This document shows, in pieces, positions 34,086 to 37,814 of a stretch of DNA of 37,814 nucleotides (its first letter is position 1; every line of letters starts with the position of its first letter). The stretch comes from Fimbriiglobus sp. (lineage in GTDB: Bacteria > Planctomycetota > Planctomycetia > Gemmatales > Gemmataceae), in NCBI GenBank assembly GCA_025459365.1, contig JALOQR010000043.1:1-37814 (forward strand). Reading direction: 5' to 3'. The position numbers were made by a program, and so were the translations under genes. Under the pieces are notes generated by a model, which worked only from the letters and a program-made list of their open reading frames with translations, had not been told where the DNA came from and did not search any database.

Positions 34086-37000
34086 TCACTCCGCCTTCGG
34101 CTCTTCGGGCTTCGGCGTTTCGGGCGGCTTGGCCGGCGGTGGCGGGCTAAACATGGCCGCCAGTTGGGCGAACGTGTTCAGGTCGGCCTTGCCCGTCTTT
34201 TGTTGCTGCGTCAGCTTGGCAGCGGCCTTCTTCGCCTTGGGAGTCTGGGGTGGGGTAGCGCCCTCGGCCGGCGGAGTGCCGTCGGCGGCAGGTGGGGCGG
34301 TTTCTTCCACCGGCGGGCGGACGGGGCCAGTGCTTCGCGGTAGGGTCGGCCCGCGGTACAGCCCACCCGGCTTGCCCTGGCCCGGCTTCACCGGGGGTGG
34401 CACCGTCGCCGCCGGACGCGGGATAAACCCGGCTCGCTCGCCCGCCGGACGGTCGGCTCGTGGCGGTGGGCGGTCGGGGCGCGGGGGCATCGGCGGACGT
34501 TGCTGTTGCTGTTGCGGCGGCGGGCGGTCGCCCCGTGGGGGCATTGGTGGGCGTTCCGGGCGAGGTTGCCGCTGAACGTCCGGCGGACGGTCGAAGGTCC
34601 GTTCCTGGCCCGGCGGGATCATGCTCAGCGATACCCGCCGGCGTTCGGGATCCACGCTGTTCACCCACACGCTCACCACGTCGCCGACATTCACCACGTC
34701 GTAGGGCGACTTGATGAACCGGTTAGCCATCTGGCTGATGTGGATCAGCCCGCTGTCCTTCAGCCCCACATCGACGAACGCCCCGAAGTCGACCACGTTC
34801 AGAATCTCGCCCTTCAGTTCCATCCCCGGTTTCAGATCTTCGAGGTTGAGCACGCCCTTGCGGAAGATCGGCGCCGGGCGGTCTTCCCGCACGTCGCGGC
34901 CGGGCTTGCTCAGGGCGTCGAAGATGTCGCGCACCGTTGGCCCGCCCACCTTGAACTGGTTGGCGATCGCTTCCGGGTTCTGCGTCTTCAACTTCTCGCG
35001 GATTTCGGCGAGCTTCGCCTTGTCGAGCAGATCGGCCGGGGTGTGCCCGATGGCTTGCAGGACCTCCCGGGCGATGTGGTAGCTTTCCGGGTGGACCCAG
35101 GTGTTGTCGAGCGGGTCGTCGCCGGTGCGGATCTTGAGGAACCCGGCCGCCTGGGTGAATCGGGCCTCGCCCATCTGCGGCACACCCATGAATTGCTCAC
35201 GGGTGCGGAACGGACCATTCTTGGTACGGAAATCGACAATCTCGCGGGCTACGAGTTGGTTCAGCCCGGAGACGTGCCGGAGGAGTGGCACACTTGCCGT
35301 GTTCACATCCACCCCGACCGTGTTCACGCAACTCTCGATCACCGTTTCGAGCGATTCCTTCAGGTACTTCGGCCGCATGTCGTGCTGGTACAACCCCACG
35401 CCGACGTGCTGCGGATCGACCTTCACCAGTTCAGCAAGGGGGTCTTGCAGTCGCCGGCCGATGCTCACCGTTCCCCGCACCATCGCGTCGAGGTCGGGGA
35501 ACTCTTCCTTGGCGATGGGGCTGGCCGAGTAGTCGCTCGCGCCGGCCTCGTTGACGATGACATAGCTGATGTCGGCCGGGGCGTCGGGCAACCCCTCCAG
35601 GTTGATCGTCTCGACCGGGGGAGCGGGCGGGGCGGCCGGAGCCGCCGGCAGCGGGGGCGGGGCGATGGTGGCGTCCGGAGCCGCGGCGGCTTCACCGGTT
35701 GGCAGCGGGGCGGAGGCGCTCACTGCCTCCCCCGCCGGGTGCAACGGGGCGGACGTGGTCATCTCCACCGGGGCCGTCACCGCGGCGACGGTTTCCGTGG
35801 CGGCCACCGGGGCGCTCTCGGCCACCACCGGAGGGAGCGTCGCCGCCGGTCGTGGGTTAGCCCGCCGCTCGGCCAGGTCGGCGATCACCTCCGACACGAT
35901 TTGCTCCGTCTCCCGGCAGGCGGTGCCGTTCCCGATGGCGATGATCTCCACGCCGTATTTGCGGATGAGTTGCTCCAACTTCTGCTTGGCCTGGGCCACC
36001 TGCTTCTGCGGCGGGTGCGGAAACACCACGCCATGTTCGAGCAGTTCGCCCGTGTCGCCGAGAACCGCCAGCTTACACCCATTGCGAAGGCCGGGATCGA
36101 CGGCCAGCACCTTCCGCCCGCCGAGTGGGGCCTTGAGCAGAAGGCTTCGCAGGTTGCGGGCGAAGATATCGACGCCGTGATCCTGGGCGAACTCGCTCAT
36201 CTCCTTGCGGATCTCGCGTTCCAGGCTCGGCAGCAGTAGCCGATCGACGGCGTCTTCGAGGGCGGGGATGATGAATTCGCGGTGCGGGTGGTCGGCCAGC
36301 GGCAGGCAATCGAAGGTGATGAACTTGGCCCGCTGGGCGTCGCATTCCATCTTCACCCGCAGCATCTTTTCATGCTCGCCGCGGTTCACCGCCAGCACCC
36401 GGTGCGGAGGCATCATCCGTACCGGTTCTTTGAAGTCGAAGTAGTCGCGGAACTCCTGCCCTTTGCCCTCCGGCACGTCGCCCTTGGTGGTGACGATGAC
36501 GGCCGTGTCGCGGAGGAACAACCGCACCGGCCCGCGGACGTTCGCGTCTTCGGCGATGTACTCGGCCAGGATGTGCCGGATGCCAGTGGCCACGTCGTCC
36601 GGGGTGTTCAGCGCCTTGTCCGGGTTGACCAGTCCGGCGAGCGTCTCGGTCAGATTGGCCGCCGCCTCGTCGCGGTGCCACACGGCCAGCGCCGCCGGCT
36701 CCAACCCCTTGTCGCGGGCATCCGACGCCAGCGTCCGTTTCTTCGGCTTGAACGGCAGATAGAGGTCTTCGAGCCGCTTGATGTTGTCGGCTTCCAGAAT
36801 CGCCCCGACCAGTTCATCGCTCAGCCGCCCCTGCCCGGCGATGCTCCGCAAGATCGTCTGCTTTCGGTCGGCCAACGCCTTCAGTGCGTTCACCCGCAAC
36901 TGGATCCGCCGCAGCATTTCCTCATCCAGCCCGCCCGTCCGCTCCTTGCGGTAGCGGGTGATGAACGGGATGGTGTTCCCCTCTTCGAGCAACTGCACCA

Positions 37001-37268
37001 CCGCCTCCACATGCACCCGGCGGATCTGGAAATCCTGGGCGATGCGGGCCAACTCGTGCCCCTGCGGGGACGGCGGCACGGTCGGTACTGGTTGGGCTGG
37101 GCGGGCCGGGCCGGGGGGCGGTGCGGGCGGCGCCTCGGCCGTCGCTTCTGGCGGGAGCGGCGGCGGGGTGGTTCCTTCCGTCGTGGTCGCCTCCGACGGG
37201 GTCGCCTCCGGCGTGGTGTTCTCGGCGGGGGCGGTGGCGGGGGCCACGGTGGGGTCGCTGGAGTTCAT
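34086..37268 (-). CDS. tex: Tex-like transcription/RNA-binding protein with S1 domain and low-complexity insertions
   Basis: RIAQDFQIRRVHVEAVVQLLEEGNTIPFITRYRKERTGGLDEEMLRRI; YVIVNEAGASDYSASPIAKEEFPDLD; LNQLVAREIVDFRTKNGPFRTREQFMGVPQMGEARFTQAAGFLKI; S1 GMELKGEILNVVDFGAFVDVGLKDSGLIHISQMA. Confidence 0.94.
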   Translation of the reverse strand: MNSSDPTVAPATAPAENTTPEATPSEATTTEGTTPPPLPPEATAEAPPAPPPGPARPAQPVPTVPPSPQGHELARIAQDFQIRRVHVEAVVQLLEEGNTIPFITRYRKERTGGLDEEMLRRIQLRVNALKALADRKQTILRSIAGQGRLSDELVGAILEADNIKRLEDLYLPFKPKKRTLASDARDKGLEPAALAVWHRDEAAANLTETLAGLVNPDKALNTPDDVATGIRHILAEYIAEDANVRGPVRLFLRDTAVIVTTKGDVPEGKGQEFRDYFDFKEPVRMMPPHRVLAVNRGEHEKMLRVKMECDAQRAKFITFDCLPLADHPHREFIIPALEDAVDRLLLPSLEREIRKEMSEFAQDHGVDIFARNLRSLLLKAPLGGRKVLAVDPGLRNGCKLAVLGDTGELLEHGVVFPHPPQKQVAQAKQKLEQLIRKYGVEIIAIGNGTACRETEQIVSEVIADLAERRANPRPAATLPPVVAESAPVAATETVAAVTAPVEMTTSAPLHPAGEAVSASAPLPTGEAAAAPDATIAPPPLPAAPAAPPAPPVETINLEGLPDAPADISYVIVNEAGASDYSASPIAKEEFPDLDAMVRGTVSIGRRLQDPLAELVKVDPQHVGVGLYQHDMRPKYLKESLETVIESCVNTVGVDVNTASVPLLRHVSGLNQLVAREIVDFRTKNGPFRTREQFMGVPQMGEARFTQAAGFLKIRTGDDPLDNTWVHPESYHIAREVLQAIGHTPADLLDKAKLAEIREKLKTQNPEAIANQFKVGGPTVRDIFDALSKPGRDVREDRPAPIFRKGVLNLEDLKPGMELKGEILNVVDFGAFVDVGLKDSGLIHISQMANRFIKSPYDVVNVGDVVSVWVNSVDPERRRVSLSMIPPGQERTFDRPPDVQRQPRPERPPMPPRGDRPPPQQQQQRPPMPPRPDRPPPRADRPAGERAGFIPRPAATVPPPVKPGQGKPGGLYRGPTLPRSTGPVRPPVEETAPPAADGTPPAEGATPPQTPKAKKAAAKLTQQQKTGKADLNTFAQLAAMFSPPPPAKPPETPKPEEPKAE

Positions 37269-37814
37269 GGTGTTGAACGTCCGGTGGGGGGACTGCTCGG
37301 GTCGTGCCGCGTCGGCAACGGAGGGAAGAACCGGGGCGGTGGTTCGTGCTACGCAAGCCGAAAGTAGCGAACAGATTAGGTAGGCGGGGGCAGCACCGGC
37401 GGCAAGGGAAACGGGATTACGGCGGAATTCTCATGGTTTCGGCGGATGGGAGGGAGAGGAGGAGAAACCACAATATTGATCCAACGATCTGTTGACATGG
37501 CGAGTCGTCAGAGGTTAGTGGCCGAAAGGCTGAATTGAGCGAAAGGCTGATCTGCGCAACACTTAGGATGACTGTGGCGGAGGGGGGGTATGTGTGTGGC
37601 AGGTGGCAGTGTGGCAGAGTGGGGGGGCGAGCCGTGTCCGGCGGTGCGATGGTTGCCGCGATCACCGAACACGCTCTTGACGTCCGAACGTCGAGGATGA
37701 TGTCGAACCTCTTGCGGTGCAAGTGGTTCGGTTGAGTGGTTCGGTTCTGCTTGGATGCAACTGTGTCGCTCGAATCATCCTGAGAGGGGGTCGAGGAGCG
37801 TTCCCCGTCATTCT

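Noticed and set aside
37300-37814. Terminal 500 bp with G-rich runs and a cgtcattct/gaatcatcctgag-like end
   Set aside because: No convincing ORF or RNA structure. It may hold pieces of dispersed repeats, but the window ends before they can be judged.

Overview
GC-rich chromosomal window, most likely from a planctomycete of the Gemmata lineage. That placement is an inference from the gene content: DUF1549/DUF1553 protein, DUF1080 protein, PQQ-repeat protein and Gemmata-style hypotheticals. Most coding regions are ordinary: MATE exporter, DUF1080, MutS2, VPS10/sortilin-like repeat protein, BamA/POTRA-like protein, LeuA, RluA, amidase, thiolase, OtsA/OtsB, histidine kinase plus NtrC-type regulator, TauE/SafE, ECF sigma factor and Tex. 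The strongest non-routine signals, all found by reading the sequence by hand, are: (1) a dense one-strand array of 15 tRNA genes plus one internally deleted tRNA at 15363-16690. It includes short-variable-arm (class I) tRNAs with Leu anticodons (GAG, UAA) and a Gly-type tRNA body with a Thr anticodon (GGU). (2) An unannotated leucine-rich leader peptide, a terminator and an 8-bp antiterminator upstream of leuA, which looks like classical ribosome-mediated attenuation. (3) A trehalose module: otsA and otsB overlap by 4 nt, OtsB is fused to a receiver-like domain, a near-consensus sigma54 promoter sits upstream of otsA, and a sensor kinase plus GAFTGA-type sigma54 activator is divergently encoded. 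(4) Long near-perfect palindromes (29, 36 and 43 bp) between genes. (5) Two genes (bamA-like, amidase) broken by frame-changing deletions. No CRISPR array, transposase, integrase or rRNA was recognised.
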